A stretch of 64,000 bases of DNA, taken from Hydrogenophilales bacterium 16-64-40. GTDB taxonomy: Bacteria > Pseudomonadota > Gammaproteobacteria > Burkholderiales > Thiobacillaceae. The DNA is taken from assembly GCA_002256995.1 (NCBI GenBank), contig NCGX01000012.1, forward strand, positions 16,529 to 80,528. Direction: 5' to 3'. The position numbers and the translations under genes are program-made. Positions 28,468 through 36,250 of the stretch are shown in pieces; positions within the stretch are counted from its first letter, which is position 1, and the number at the start of each line of letters is the position of its first letter. The notes beneath the pieces are model-generated. The model was given only the letters and a program-made list of their open reading frames with translations. It did no database searches and was not told the DNA's origin.

Positions 28468-29868
28468 CTAGAAAATCGCCGTCAGCTGCAAGCCGACCTT
28501 GTTACCCACCCCTTTTAGATTGTAGTTAGGCGTGTTGGGTTCTGGGGCGGTGCATGGGGCCTTCCCGGAATCGCACTCGAAGTCCCGGATCTCATAGTTG
28601 AGGGTGATGCGGGTCTTGGGGTTGAAGTGGTACTGCACCCCCAGGGTCCACTTGTCGAACCTGAACTGGTTCACGCGATCCTCAAGACTGGTATAAGTAT
28701 CGAAGCGGGCATCCAGTTCGAACTTGGTGTTGGGGATGTACCAGCCGCCTTCCGCATACCAGCCGCTGGCCTTGGCGTCGGCACCATTGCCATGAGCTGT
28801 GTTGTTGGTGAAATAAAAATTGGGTTTATCCGGGCCGACGAAGATCATGCCATCCGCTGCGATGTATTCAGCCGTCACGCGGAAGGGCTTTCTCATGTAT
28901 TTCACTCCGACACCCGAGCGATCCCGGTCATAGGAGACGAGGTTGGGAGTACTGTCGTCCGTCTTGTCCAGCAGGCGAGATCCTTTCTGACCCCAGGCGA
29001 AAAACTTCAGGCCTTCGGCTTTCGGGCCTTTGCCGCCGAATTTCTTCTCGGCAGACAGGTAGAGGTACTTGTCATATTCGCCATCGCTGTTGCTGAACTC
29101 GATGCCGTTGCCGTTGCCGATCATCGCCGCATAGGAAACCTCCCAGTCATTGCCGACATCAAACGCGTCGAACACCTGAACCCCTACGTCGCGGAAGGCA
29201 CCAATCGGACTGTCGAATTGATTAAGGTTGGCACCGCCCTGAAGCTGGGCTTCCGTAAAGGGCCCTACGTTGCCTGTGGTTGGATTGGAGCCAACTGCTT
29301 CGGTCCAGGTTTTGTTCGGGAACCGCTCCAGCAGAAGCGCGTTGGTTGCTTCTGTGAAGTTGATGTAGTCGAAGACGTGGATTGCCTGCAGGGCTTCTTC
29401 GGCACCGGGCGTCTTGAACAGGCCTGCGCGAACGCGCGCGCCTGGAATGTGATTCAGGGTCACGCTGGCGTCGGTTAATTTGGCAAAGGCCCCGCCGCCG
29501 TGGGTAATGCCGTTGTTGCCCATCTCGAGCAGCACGAAATAGTTGATCCGGCTGTCGATCGGGAAGCCGGTGCCGCGAACGCCGATGCGGGCGCGGTTGA
29601 TGTTGAAACCGTCCTGAGCGTCGAGTTCAGGCCCAAGCAGTTTGGGTGGCACGAAACCTCCACCGGCACCACCGGCATTGGCGTCGCTGAAGTCCTTCTC
29701 GTACTTGGCCTGGATAAACCCCCACACATTGGCGCGTGCAGCGGCGCCCGGATCTTCGGTGCCCTGCAGCATCAGCCAGTTGGCCGCCTGGGCCGTACCC
29801 GCTGCGGCGAAAGCCAGGGTGCAGGCTGCGCCGATCAGTGCGCGCTTGAATTGTTTGTTCTCTCCCAA
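28468..29868 (-). CDS. OprP/OprO-like porin
   Basis: 466-aa outer-membrane protein with a signal peptide (1-28, AQA^A) and a pattern of alternating hydrophobic strands ending with KVGLQLTAIF, whose terminal phenylalanine is the outer-membrane assembly signal. RARIGVRGTGFPIDSRINYF resembles phosphate-selective porins (OprP/OprO family). The substrate cannot be deduced; anion uptake is likely. The start is TTG at 29868, chosen because GAGGAG is well spaced before it. It follows two DsrE-like genes on the same strand after tandem hairpins. Confidence 0.85.
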   Translation of the reverse strand: MGENKQFKRALIGAACTLAFAAAGTAQAANWLMLQGTEDPGAAARANVWGFIQAKYEKDFSDANAGGAGGGFVPPKLLGPELDAQDGFNINRARIGVRGTGFPIDSRINYFVLLEMGNNGITHGGGAFAKLTDASVTLNHIPGARVRAGLFKTPGAEEALQAIHVFDYINFTEATNALLLERFPNKTWTEAVGSNPTTGNVGPFTEAQLQGGANLNQFDSPIGAFRDVGVQVFDAFDVGNDWEVSYAAMIGNGNGIEFSNSDGEYDKYLYLSAEKKFGGKGPKAEGLKFFAWGQKGSRLLDKTDDSTPNLVSYDRDRSGVGVKYMRKPFRVTAEYIAADGMIFVGPDKPNFYFTNNTAHGNGADAKASGWYAEGGWYIPNTKFELDARFDTYTSLEDRVNQFRFDKWTLGVQYHFNPKTRITLNYEIRDFECDSGKAPCTAPEPNTPNYNLKGVGNKVGLQLTAIF

Positions 29869-29907
29869 TTTCTTGCTCCTCGATTAAGGTTTAAAAGGTA
29901 AATCAGA

Positions 29908-29953
29908 CAGGGCTTGCGCCCTGCAAATAGCCCGGGTGGTTCCCCACCCCGGG
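29908..29953 (-). terminator. Tandem hairpins between DsrE-like gene and porin
   Basis: CAGGGC-TTGC-GCCCTG (29908-29923) and CCCGGGTGG / CCACCCCGGG with one bulge (29931-29953) lie in the 87-bp gap. No T-tract follows, so they may act as partial terminators or RNA processing sites that set porin against DsrE levels. Confidence 0.5.
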
Positions 29954-29955
29954 TG

Positions 29956-30402
29956 TCAGGGCTTGATGTAGATGTAGTCCTGATGAACCAGTTCGCCGAT
30001 GCGCACGACGCCGGCGGGCACCACGCCGGCAGACGGGTTCATCTTTGGCGCTTCGCCCATCAGTTTCGTCATGCCCTTGATGGTATTGCCGCAGGCGGAG
30101 AATTTGACGCCGCTCTGGGCCAGCGAATCGAGGTGTTTGGAATTGGCGTTGTCGGCGAACATCAGGCGCAGGCCGGGACCATAGGCAACCACCTCGACTT
30201 CCACCTCGCCGGGCGGGTAGGCCTTCAGCAGGTTGCTGGCATTGTTCAGGATGAGTTCCTGTTTGGACGGGTCCATGTCGCTGATTTGCAGGACGTATTT
30301 GTATTCAGGACCGTCCTGGCCTGCCGACAGCGCAGGGGGGGCCGCCGAGACCAGCAGAAGCGACGAGGTGACTAGGAAAAGGGAACGGAAATGCTTAAAC
30401 AT
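29956..30402 (-). CDS. Secreted DsrE-like protein
   Basis: 148-aa protein with a signal peptide (about 1-27) and a single DsrE-like domain: KYVLQISDMDPSKQELILNN, VEVEVVAYGPGLRLMF, GVKFSACGNTIKGM with C104, then PAGVVRIGELVHQDYIYIKP. The layout matches the gene just upstream (30537-30956) and the C-terminal part of the anti-sigma factor at 31657-32388. Family relatives bind sulfane sulfur on this cysteine. ATG at 30402 has TTGGAG before it; a longer frame to 30441 is unlikely. Confidence 0.82.
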   Translation of the reverse strand: MFKHFRSLFLVTSSLLLVSAAPPALSAGQDGPEYKYVLQISDMDPSKQELILNNASNLLKAYPPGEVEVEVVAYGPGLRLMFADNANSKHLDSLAQSGVKFSACGNTIKGMTKLMGEAPKMNPSAGVVPAGVVRIGELVHQDYIYIKP

Positions 30403-30491
30403 GGCTTGACTCCAAGTGATGAGTGATGCGAGCGGGGGCAAACTGGCGGCGAACCGTGCCAGGATTCAGTTTGACTTTCCCCGTTGATAGA

Positions 30492-30510
30492 CCGCCCCGT
30501 TGCGGGGCGG
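30492..30510 (-). terminator. GC hairpin between the two DsrE-like genes
   Basis: CCGCCCCG / CGGGGCGG around a 3-base loop, 27 bases after the stop of the upstream DsrE-like gene and about 90 bases before the next start. No proper T-run; likely attenuation or mRNA protection. Confidence 0.5.
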
Positions 30511-30536
30511 CATGGCGTGTATTGTTGTTCTGTCGA

Positions 30537-30956
30537 TCAGGGCTTCAGGTAGACGTAGCCTTCCTGGGCCTGCAGCTTGCCGATTTCGGCCACGCCGGAC
30601 GCCACAATGGTGGCTTCCATGTTCACTGCACTGGCGTCCAGCTTGCGGGATTTCAAGGTGTTGTTGCAGACGCGGAAATCGACGCCTTTTGCTTTCAGGG
30701 CGGACACCACGGGGGCATACTCGCCCTTGTCGTCCTTGGCGTCGTTGAGCAGGAAGTCGATGCCCTTGCCGTGGGTCACCACGACGATCTTGGCGTCCGG
30801 CGCAGCATTAAGATGGTTGTTCACGTTGTTCATGGCAACGCGGGCGTTGGCGGAATCGTTGACGTGGTACACCACTTTTTCTTCTGCGGCGCTGGCGGCC
30901 ATGGGGGCGGTTGCCAGAAACAGGGCTGCGAGGAACGGAGTGAGAATGCGGGTCAT
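30537..30956 (-). CDS. Secreted DsrE-like protein
   Basis: 139-aa protein with signal peptide (1-23, ASA^A) and one DsrE-like domain: KVVYHVNDSANARVAMNNVN, AKIVVVTHGKGIDFLL, GVDFRVCNNTLKSR with C97, and ASGVAEIGKLQAQEGYVYLK. It is the first gene of the minus-strand unit that continues into a second DsrE-like gene and the porin. CAGGAG lies nine bases before the ATG. A GGAATAA-15-CGTCTT promoter-like element lies about 65 bases upstream and mirrors that of the divergent sigma factor gene. Confidence 0.82.
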   Translation of the reverse strand: MTRILTPFLAALFLATAPMAASAAEEKVVYHVNDSANARVAMNNVNNHLNAAPDAKIVVVTHGKGIDFLLNDAKDDKGEYAPVVSALKAKGVDFRVCNNTLKSRKLDASAVNMEATIVASGVAEIGKLQAQEGYVYLKP

Positions 30957-31021
30957 GGTGGGTCTCCTGATTGACGATTAACGTTGTATAAACTGGCCTA
31001 ATGAACAATAAGCCTATTGAT

Positions 31022-31049
31022 AAGACGCATTACATGGGACGCTTATTCC
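31022..31049 (-). promoter_or_regulatory. ECF-type promoter for the DsrE-like genes
   Basis: On the minus strand GGAATAA (31049-31043) is followed after 15 bases by CGTCTT (31027-31022). GGAA-type -35 and CGTC-type -10 elements with this spacing are the common layout of ECF sigma promoters. It is the mirror image of the element at 31072-31099. Confidence 0.65.
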
Positions 31050-31071
31050 ATTCCCGCAGGTAGATTTTTAT

Positions 31072-31099
31072 GGAATAAATGGACCACTTCCCTCGTCTT
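31072..31099 (+). promoter_or_regulatory. ECF-type promoter for the sigma factor operon
   Basis: GGAATAA (31072-31078), 15 bases, CGTCTT (31094-31099). The predicted start point is at or within a few bases of the sigma factor ATG at 31106, and no Shine-Dalgarno is present, so the transcript could be leaderless. The -35 boxes of the two divergent promoters form a perfect 9-bp inverted repeat (TTATTCCAT / ATGGAATAA). Confidence 0.65.
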
Positions 31100-31105
31100 C
31101 CTTAA

Positions 31106-31660
31106 ATGACCATGATCAGCCGCTTACTGCTTGGCCCGTTTCGTCCCGGCATCGAGGCCCAGCGCCCGCTGCTCTACCGCATCGCCTATGCCTGGTGCCA
31201 CGATCCGGCGCTGGCTGACGATCTGGTGCAGGAAACCCTGTCCAAGGCCTGGGCGCGGCGTGCCCAGCTGCGCGACGAGGCGGTGCTGAAGGGCTGGATG
31301 GTGTCGATCCTGAATCACTGCTGGCTCGATTACCTGCGCAGCCGGCGCGACTTCGACGATGTTGACGACTGGCAGGACGAGCTTGTGTCCCATGCCGATT
31401 CGCCCGAGGCATGCTGCAACCGCGAAGAGGTGGTCGCCTGCGTGCGTGCAGCGGTGGCGCGTCTGCCACTGGGGCAGCGCCAGGTGCTGACGCTGGTCGA
31501 TCTGGAGGAATTCGGCTATGCCGAGGTGGCCGGCATTCTGGATATCCCGGTGGGCACGGTGATGAGCCGGCTGTCGCGCGCGCGCGCGAGCCTGAAAAGT
31601 TTGCTGGATCCGGCGACGCAGCAGCCTGCGGTCCGAACCCTGCTGAGGAGCGTGAAATGA
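31106..31660 (+). CDS. ECF-family RNA polymerase sigma factor
   Basis: 184-aa group 4 sigma factor. Region 2 includes LYRIAYAWCHDPALADDLVQ and ETLSKAWARR; region 4 includes LPLGQRQVLTLVDLEEFGYA and EVAGILDIPVGTVMSRLSRA, the helix-turn-helix that reads the -35 box. It directs RNA polymerase to the GGAAT/CGTC elements proposed here. ATG at 31106 and the in-frame ATG at 31112 both lack a ribosome site. Its stop overlaps the anti-sigma gene (ATGA), the usual sigma/anti-sigma coupling. Confidence 0.93.
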   Translation: MTMISRLLLGPFRPGIEAQRPLLYRIAYAWCHDPALADDLVQETLSKAWARRAQLRDEAVLKGWMVSILNHCWLDYLRSRRDFDDVDDWQDELVSHADSPEACCNREEVVACVRAAVARLPLGQRQVLTLVDLEEFGYAEVAGILDIPVGTVMSRLSRARASLKSLLDPATQQPAVRTLLRSVK

Positions 31661-32388
31661 ATCCCCTCGTTTCGGACGAAACCCTGCATGCCTTTGTCGA
31701 TGGCGAGCTCGACGTGGCCGAGAGCGAAACGCTCATCGCCCGGATACGCGACGACCAGGAACTGGCGCAGCGTGTCTGCGCGCTGCGCACCCTGCAGAGC
31801 ATGGTGCGGCTGGCCTATGCCGAACCGCCGGTCGTCGCCGGCCGGGAACTGCGCCCGGCCCCCCGGCGCCAGTTCATGCAGCGCTGCGCTTACGGTTGTC
31901 TTGTCCTGGTTGCGGGACTGGGCGGCGGCTGGACCTTGCGAGGCCTGGAACCGCAAGCGGTGGCCGCCGTTCCGGTGGCGGTCCAGGGCGGCTTTCAGAC
32001 GGTCAGCCTGACGCAGGCGGCCGATCCCAATCGGGTCATGCTGCACCTCGACAGCGCCGCGCCCGACAAGATGCTGGCGGCGCTGGATCAGGCCGAGCGG
32101 CTGCTGGACGCGGCGGAGCGGGAAGGACGGGCGATGCAGCTCGAAATTGTCGCCAACAGCTATGGAATCAATTTGATGCGCGCCGGGGTCAGTCCATATG
32201 CGGCACGCATGGCACGCATGACCCAGCGTCACGCCAACCTGCAGTGGGTGGCATGCAGCCAGACCATTGCCAGATTCTCGGGCGAGGGGCAAAAAGTGGA
32301 GTTGTTGCCGATCGCGCGGGCCGCCCCGACCGCCATCGGCGAGATCATCACCCGGCTCCAGCAAGGCTGGACCTATGTCCGGGTTTGA
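31657..32388 (+). CDS. Membrane anti-sigma factor with a periplasmic DsrE-like domain
   Basis: 243-aa protein. Residues 1-60 look like a cytoplasmic anti-sigma domain (DETLHAFVDGELDVAESETL then EELAQRV-type helix; H11 kept but no CxxC zinc pair). A membrane helix lies at about 74-92. The rest (about 125-243) matches the neighbouring DsrE-like proteins: VMLHLDSAAPDKMLAALDQA, QLEIVANSYGINLMRAG, NLQWVACSQTIARF with C200, and IGEIITRLQQGWTYVRV. I infer a sensor in which a DsrE-like domain outside the membrane controls release of the sigma factor. The fusion call rests on motif pattern, not an alignment score. Confidence 0.75.
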   Translation: MNPLVSDETLHAFVDGELDVAESETLIARIRDDQELAQRVCALRTLQSMVRLAYAEPPVVAGRELRPAPRRQFMQRCAYGCLVLVAGLGGGWTLRGLEPQAVAAVPVAVQGGFQTVSLTQAADPNRVMLHLDSAAPDKMLAALDQAERLLDAAEREGRAMQLEIVANSYGINLMRAGVSPYAARMARMTQRHANLQWVACSQTIARFSGEGQKVELLPIARAAPTAIGEIITRLQQGWTYVRV

Positions 32389-34180
32389 ACGCGCAACAGT
32401 ATTTACCTCCCTGCTGCTGACTTTACTGTTGTTGCCCGTTGCGGTTGCGGCTGCGCCAGTCAATCAGCTCGTCAACCATCCCTCACCCTATCTGGCGCTG
32501 CACGGCAGCGATCCGGTCGCCTGGCAGGAATGGAATGCCGAGACGGTCGCCCGCGCCAAACGCGAAAACAAGCTGTTGTTCGTGTCGGTGGGCTACTTCG
32601 CCTGCCACTGGTGTCACGTCATGCAGCGTGAAAGCTACAAGAACCCACAGATCGCCGCGCTGCTTAACCGCGACTACATTCCGGTCAAGGTCGACCGCGA
32701 ACTCAATAGCGGTCTCGACGACGCCCTGCAGACGTTCTCGGCCCAGCTGAGCGGCGTCTCGGGCTGGCCGCTGAATGCCTTTGTCACGCCCGAAGGCTAT
32801 CCGGTCTTTGTTATCCTCTATGCGCCCCCGGACGACTTTCGCAAGCAGTTGAATCACCTCACCCAACGCTGGGTTGCCGACCGTGCCGGGATCCGGGCCA
32901 TGGCCAGGCAGGTCGCACCGCCACCCGCCGGGCAACCCGTTAGCGCGCCGTTGACGGCCGAACGCAGCGCACGTGCCTGGCAGCAGTTTCTGGCCGGCGT
33001 GTGGCAGGAGGCGGACACCCTGCACGGCGGCTTGGGCCAGGTCAACAAATTCCCCATGGCGCCGCAACTGCATGCCCTGCTGGAGCGGCAGTCGCGGCAG
33101 CCCGATGCCAGGCTGGCCGAGTTTCTGCGCATGACGTTCGACCAGATGGCCGCACGCGGCATGCGTGACCATGTCGGCGGCGGGTTTTTCCGCTACACCA
33201 CGGACCCTGAGTGGGATACGCCGCATTTCGAGAAAATGCTTTATGACAACGCGCATCTGGCCCCACTTTATTTGCGTGCGGCGACGGTGCTGCGCCAGCC
33301 GCGCTATCGCGAGGTCGCGCGCAGCACGCTCGATTTCATGCGCAACGAGTTGCTGGATGCGAGCGGCGGTTTCTACTCCAGCACCTCGGCAGTCGATGAC
33401 AAGGGCCGCGAAGGAGCGACCTATCTGTGGGAGCCGGATGAACTGAAACGTCGCCTGTCGCCCGAGGCCTATGCTGCAGCACGACGGGTGTGGCGCCTGG
33501 ACCAGGCGCGCGAATTCGAAGCCGGCTATCTGCCTGCGGAATACCGCACGCCGACAGCGGATGAGCGCCGGCTGCTGGCCGACGCCATGCGCATCCTGCG
33601 GCCATTGCGGCTGGCGCGCAGCCTGCCCAAGGACGACAAGCTGAACGCCGGCCTCAATGGTCTGGCGCTGTCGGCGTTCAGCCAGGCCAGCCAGCTCGAT
33701 CCGGCCTACCGCCGGCAGGCCGATCGCCTGCAGCTTTTTCTGCTGACGCGGCTGACCCGGGACGGGCGCCTGGTGAAGGCGATGGCCGGTGGGCAGGTGC
33801 TGCCCGATGCCGAACTGGAGGACTACGCCTACGTCGTTCAGGGCTTGCTCGACCATGCCGAAGCGACCGGCAACGGGCAATCGCGTACCCGTGCACAGCA
33901 GCTGGCGCACATCGCGTGGAAATTATTCTGGAGCGAGAAGGGCTGGAAACACGAAACGCGGCCCTTGCTGGCCATGCTGCAGGCCGAGCCGGCGCTGGCC
34001 GACGGCGCCCTGTATTCGCCGTCGGAGGTGCTGGTGCTGGCCAGCCTGCGTTTGCCCGATCCGGCCCTGCGACAGCTGGCGCGAACCGCTGCCGGCTGGC
34101 GCGTGCCTGCAATGGAGCGGGATGCGTATTCCTATCCCACCCGCGTTCGGGTGCTGGCGCAGGCGCCGCCAGACGCATGA
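32375..34180 (+). CDS. Secreted DUF255 (thioredoxin-fold, YyaL/SSP411-like) protein
   Basis: 601-aa protein with a signal peptide (about 1-27). The N-terminal thioredoxin-like domain has ACHWCHVM with C77 and C80, the DUF255 hallmark, preceded by DPVAWQEWN. The rest is an (alpha/alpha)6-barrel-like region with FEKMLYDNAHLAPLYLRA and GGFYSSTSAVDDKGREGATY. Most family members are cytoplasmic and longer (about 670-700 aa); export to the periplasm is notable. It overlaps the anti-sigma gene by 14 bases, so it is probably part of the sigma operon and could act on thiols or disulfides there. Confidence 0.82.
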   Translation: MSGFERATVFTSLLLTLLLLPVAVAAAPVNQLVNHPSPYLALHGSDPVAWQEWNAETVARAKRENKLLFVSVGYFACHWCHVMQRESYKNPQIAALLNRDYIPVKVDRELNSGLDDALQTFSAQLSGVSGWPLNAFVTPEGYPVFVILYAPPDDFRKQLNHLTQRWVADRAGIRAMARQVAPPPAGQPVSAPLTAERSARAWQQFLAGVWQEADTLHGGLGQVNKFPMAPQLHALLERQSRQPDARLAEFLRMTFDQMAARGMRDHVGGGFFRYTTDPEWDTPHFEKMLYDNAHLAPLYLRAATVLRQPRYREVARSTLDFMRNELLDASGGFYSSTSAVDDKGREGATYLWEPDELKRRLSPEAYAAARRVWRLDQAREFEAGYLPAEYRTPTADERRLLADAMRILRPLRLARSLPKDDKLNAGLNGLALSAFSQASQLDPAYRRQADRLQLFLLTRLTRDGRLVKAMAGGQVLPDAELEDYAYVVQGLLDHAEATGNGQSRTRAQQLAHIAWKLFWSEKGWKHETRPLLAMLQAEPALADGALYSPSEVLVLASLRLPDPALRQLARTAAGWRVPAMERDAYSYPTRVRVLAQAPPDA

Positions 34181-34306
34181 TGGTCCGGCGTGAGTTGGCA
34201 GTAGCAGGGTGCGCCGGTAAGGGGACGTCTATAAGCGCAGCGGAATAGGCGCCGGCATCCGTGTGGCCCCCCGTTGAAACGGCCGCGCAAGCGCGATCCA
34301 ATCGAT

Positions 34307-35500
34307 TCAGTTCAGCTCGGGTTCCAGCGCCGGCTCAAGCGTGCGCTGCATGGGGCGCCGTCCGACCTGGACTTTCAGATCCAGCGATTGCTCCTTGCGC
34401 AACACCGTGAGCTGCGCGACCTTGCCCGGCTTCAGTGCGGCGATCAGGTTCAGCAGTGTGGCCGAATTCGACACCTTGTTGCCGTTGACCGCCAGTAGGA
34501 TGTCGCCGGGGCGGACGCCGCCGGCGTCGGCCGGGCCGCTTTTCAGCACGCCTGCAATCAGCGCGCCTTCGGCGCTTTTCAGATTGAAGGATTCGGCCAG
34601 TTCGGGCGTCATGTCTTGCACCTCGACGCCGACCCAGCCGCGCGTCACGCTGCCGGACTGGATGATCTGCTCCATCACCTGGCGTGCGATGCTGACCGGA
34701 ATGGCAAAGCCGATGCCTTGCGAGCCGCCGGTGCGCGAATAGATCGCGCTGTTGACCCCGACCAGATTGCCTGCCGCATCGACCAGCGGCCCACCCGAGT
34801 TGCCCGGGTTGATGGCAGCGTCGGTCTGGATGAAATTCTCGAAGGTGTTGATGCCGAGACTAGAGCGGCCGAGCGCGCTGACGATACCCGCGGTGACGGT
34901 CTGGCCGACGCCGAACGGGTTGCCCACCGCCAGCACCCAGTCGCCGACCTGAATGCTGTCTATCTGGGCGAAGGTGATCGCAGGCAAGTCGTTGGCATCG
35001 ATTTTCAGGACGGCCAGATCGGTTTCAGGATCGGCGCCGACCACGCGCGCAGGCAGTGTCTGGCCGTTTGCCAGCGCCACCTGGATTTCGTCGGCCGCCA
35101 CGACCACATGATGATTGGTGAGGATGTAGCCGTTTGCGCTGACGATGACGCCCGAACCGAGGTTGGACACTTCGCGCGGACGCTCATCCAGCCGGTCGCC
35201 GAAGAAATAGCGGAAGATCGGGTCCTGCAGAGCGGGATGGGCCGGGGTGCGCACCTTTTGCTGGGTGAAGACGTTGACCACCGACGGGATCACTTTTTGC
35301 GCGGCCGGGGCGAAGGATTCGCTCGCGGTGCCCGCGCCTGCCGACGCAGGTTTTGCCTGCTGGATGGTGAGGCTTTGCTGTTGTGGCTGCCAGCGCACGA
35401 GATCCGGCTTGAACAGGACGATGATGAACAGCACGCCGAGTGCCACCGTGGTGGATTGGGCGAAAAGCAACCAGAGTTTGCGCATAGTGATTAAATTCAT
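34307..35500 (-). CDS. DegS/DegQ-like trypsin-type serine protease with one PDZ domain
   Basis: 397-aa membrane-anchored HtrA protease. A helix at about 11-30 anchors it (no cleavage site evident). Catalytic triad: H131 (LTNHHVVV), D161 (PETDLAVLKI), S235 (NPGNSGGPL). A single PDZ domain follows (RGWVGVEVQDMTPELAESF to GVRPGDILLAVNG), as in DegS. It may start regulated proteolysis of an anti-sigma factor or clear misfolded envelope proteins. ATG at 35500 or the MRKLW Met five codons later. Divergent from petA. Confidence 0.92.
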   Translation of the reverse strand: MNLITMRKLWLLFAQSTTVALGVLFIIVLFKPDLVRWQPQQQSLTIQQAKPASAGAGTASESFAPAAQKVIPSVVNVFTQQKVRTPAHPALQDPIFRYFFGDRLDERPREVSNLGSGVIVSANGYILTNHHVVVAADEIQVALANGQTLPARVVGADPETDLAVLKIDANDLPAITFAQIDSIQVGDWVLAVGNPFGVGQTVTAGIVSALGRSSLGINTFENFIQTDAAINPGNSGGPLVDAAGNLVGVNSAIYSRTGGSQGIGFAIPVSIARQVMEQIIQSGSVTRGWVGVEVQDMTPELAESFNLKSAEGALIAGVLKSGPADAGGVRPGDILLAVNGNKVSNSATLLNLIAALKPGKVAQLTVLRKEQSLDLKVQVGRRPMQRTLEPALEPELN

Positions 35501-35640
35501 GGACTTGGCGTGGCTACGCCCTGACTGATTATAACTCAGGGGCGGCGACGCATCGTGGCAATGTCAAGACGGGCTTCCGGAAAGTGCGGCATATTGGTTA
35601 GAATGCCGGTTTTATCGAAACACGTTCAGGTTAGGCAAAC

Positions 35641-36246
35641 ATGAGCCAGGAAGTCGATGGGCAAAAAGTGGACGCACGTAAACGAAAATTCCTGATCGCC
35701 GCGACCAGCGCCGTTGGCGGAGTCGCAGTGGCAGCCGTGGCGCTACCGCTGGTGATGAGCATGATGCCGAGCGCGCGTGCCAGGGCGGCGGGCGCACCGG
35801 TGGAAGTGGATATCGACAAGATCGAGCCGGGCATGCTGCTGACGATCGAGTGGCGTGGCAAGCCGGTGTGGATCGTCAATCGCACCCCGGAAATGCTCGA
35901 TCTGTTGGCCAAGCTAGACGACAAGCTGGCCGACCCCAACAGTGAAATGCCGCAGCAGCCCGAGTACTGCAGAAATGCAACCCGTTCGATCAAGCCGGAA
36001 TACCTGGTGGCGGTCGGCATCTGCACCCACCTGGGCTGCTCGCCCACCTTCCGCAAGGAAGTCGGCGCGGCCGACCTCGGCGGCGACTGGCCGGGCGGCT
36101 TCTTCTGCCCCTGCCACGGTTCGCGTTTCGACCTCGCCGCACGCGTGTTCAAGGGTGTGCCCGCCCCCACCAATCTGGTGATTCCGCCTCATCAATACAT
36201 CAGCGACGCCAGGCTGCTGATCGGTGTGGACGCAAAAGGAGCTTAA
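35641..36246 (+). CDS. petA: Ubiquinol-cytochrome c reductase, Rieske iron-sulfur subunit
   Basis: 201-aa Rieske protein of complex III. N-terminal anchor helix at about 17-40 follows DARKRKF, which has Lys-Arg rather than a twin Arg. The [2Fe-2S] ligands are in CTHLGCSP (C128, H130, C133) and CPCHGSRFD (C156, C158, H159). It passes electrons from ubiquinol to cytochrome c1. First gene of petABC; petB starts five bases after the stop. Confidence 0.96.
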   Translation: MSQEVDGQKVDARKRKFLIAATSAVGGVAVAAVALPLVMSMMPSARARAAGAPVEVDIDKIEPGMLLTIEWRGKPVWIVNRTPEMLDLLAKLDDKLADPNSEMPQQPEYCRNATRSIKPEYLVAVGICTHLGCSPTFRKEVGAADLGGDWPGGFFCPCHGSRFDLAARVFKGVPAPTNLVIPPHQYISDARLLIGVDAKGA

Positions 36247-36250
36247 ATAA

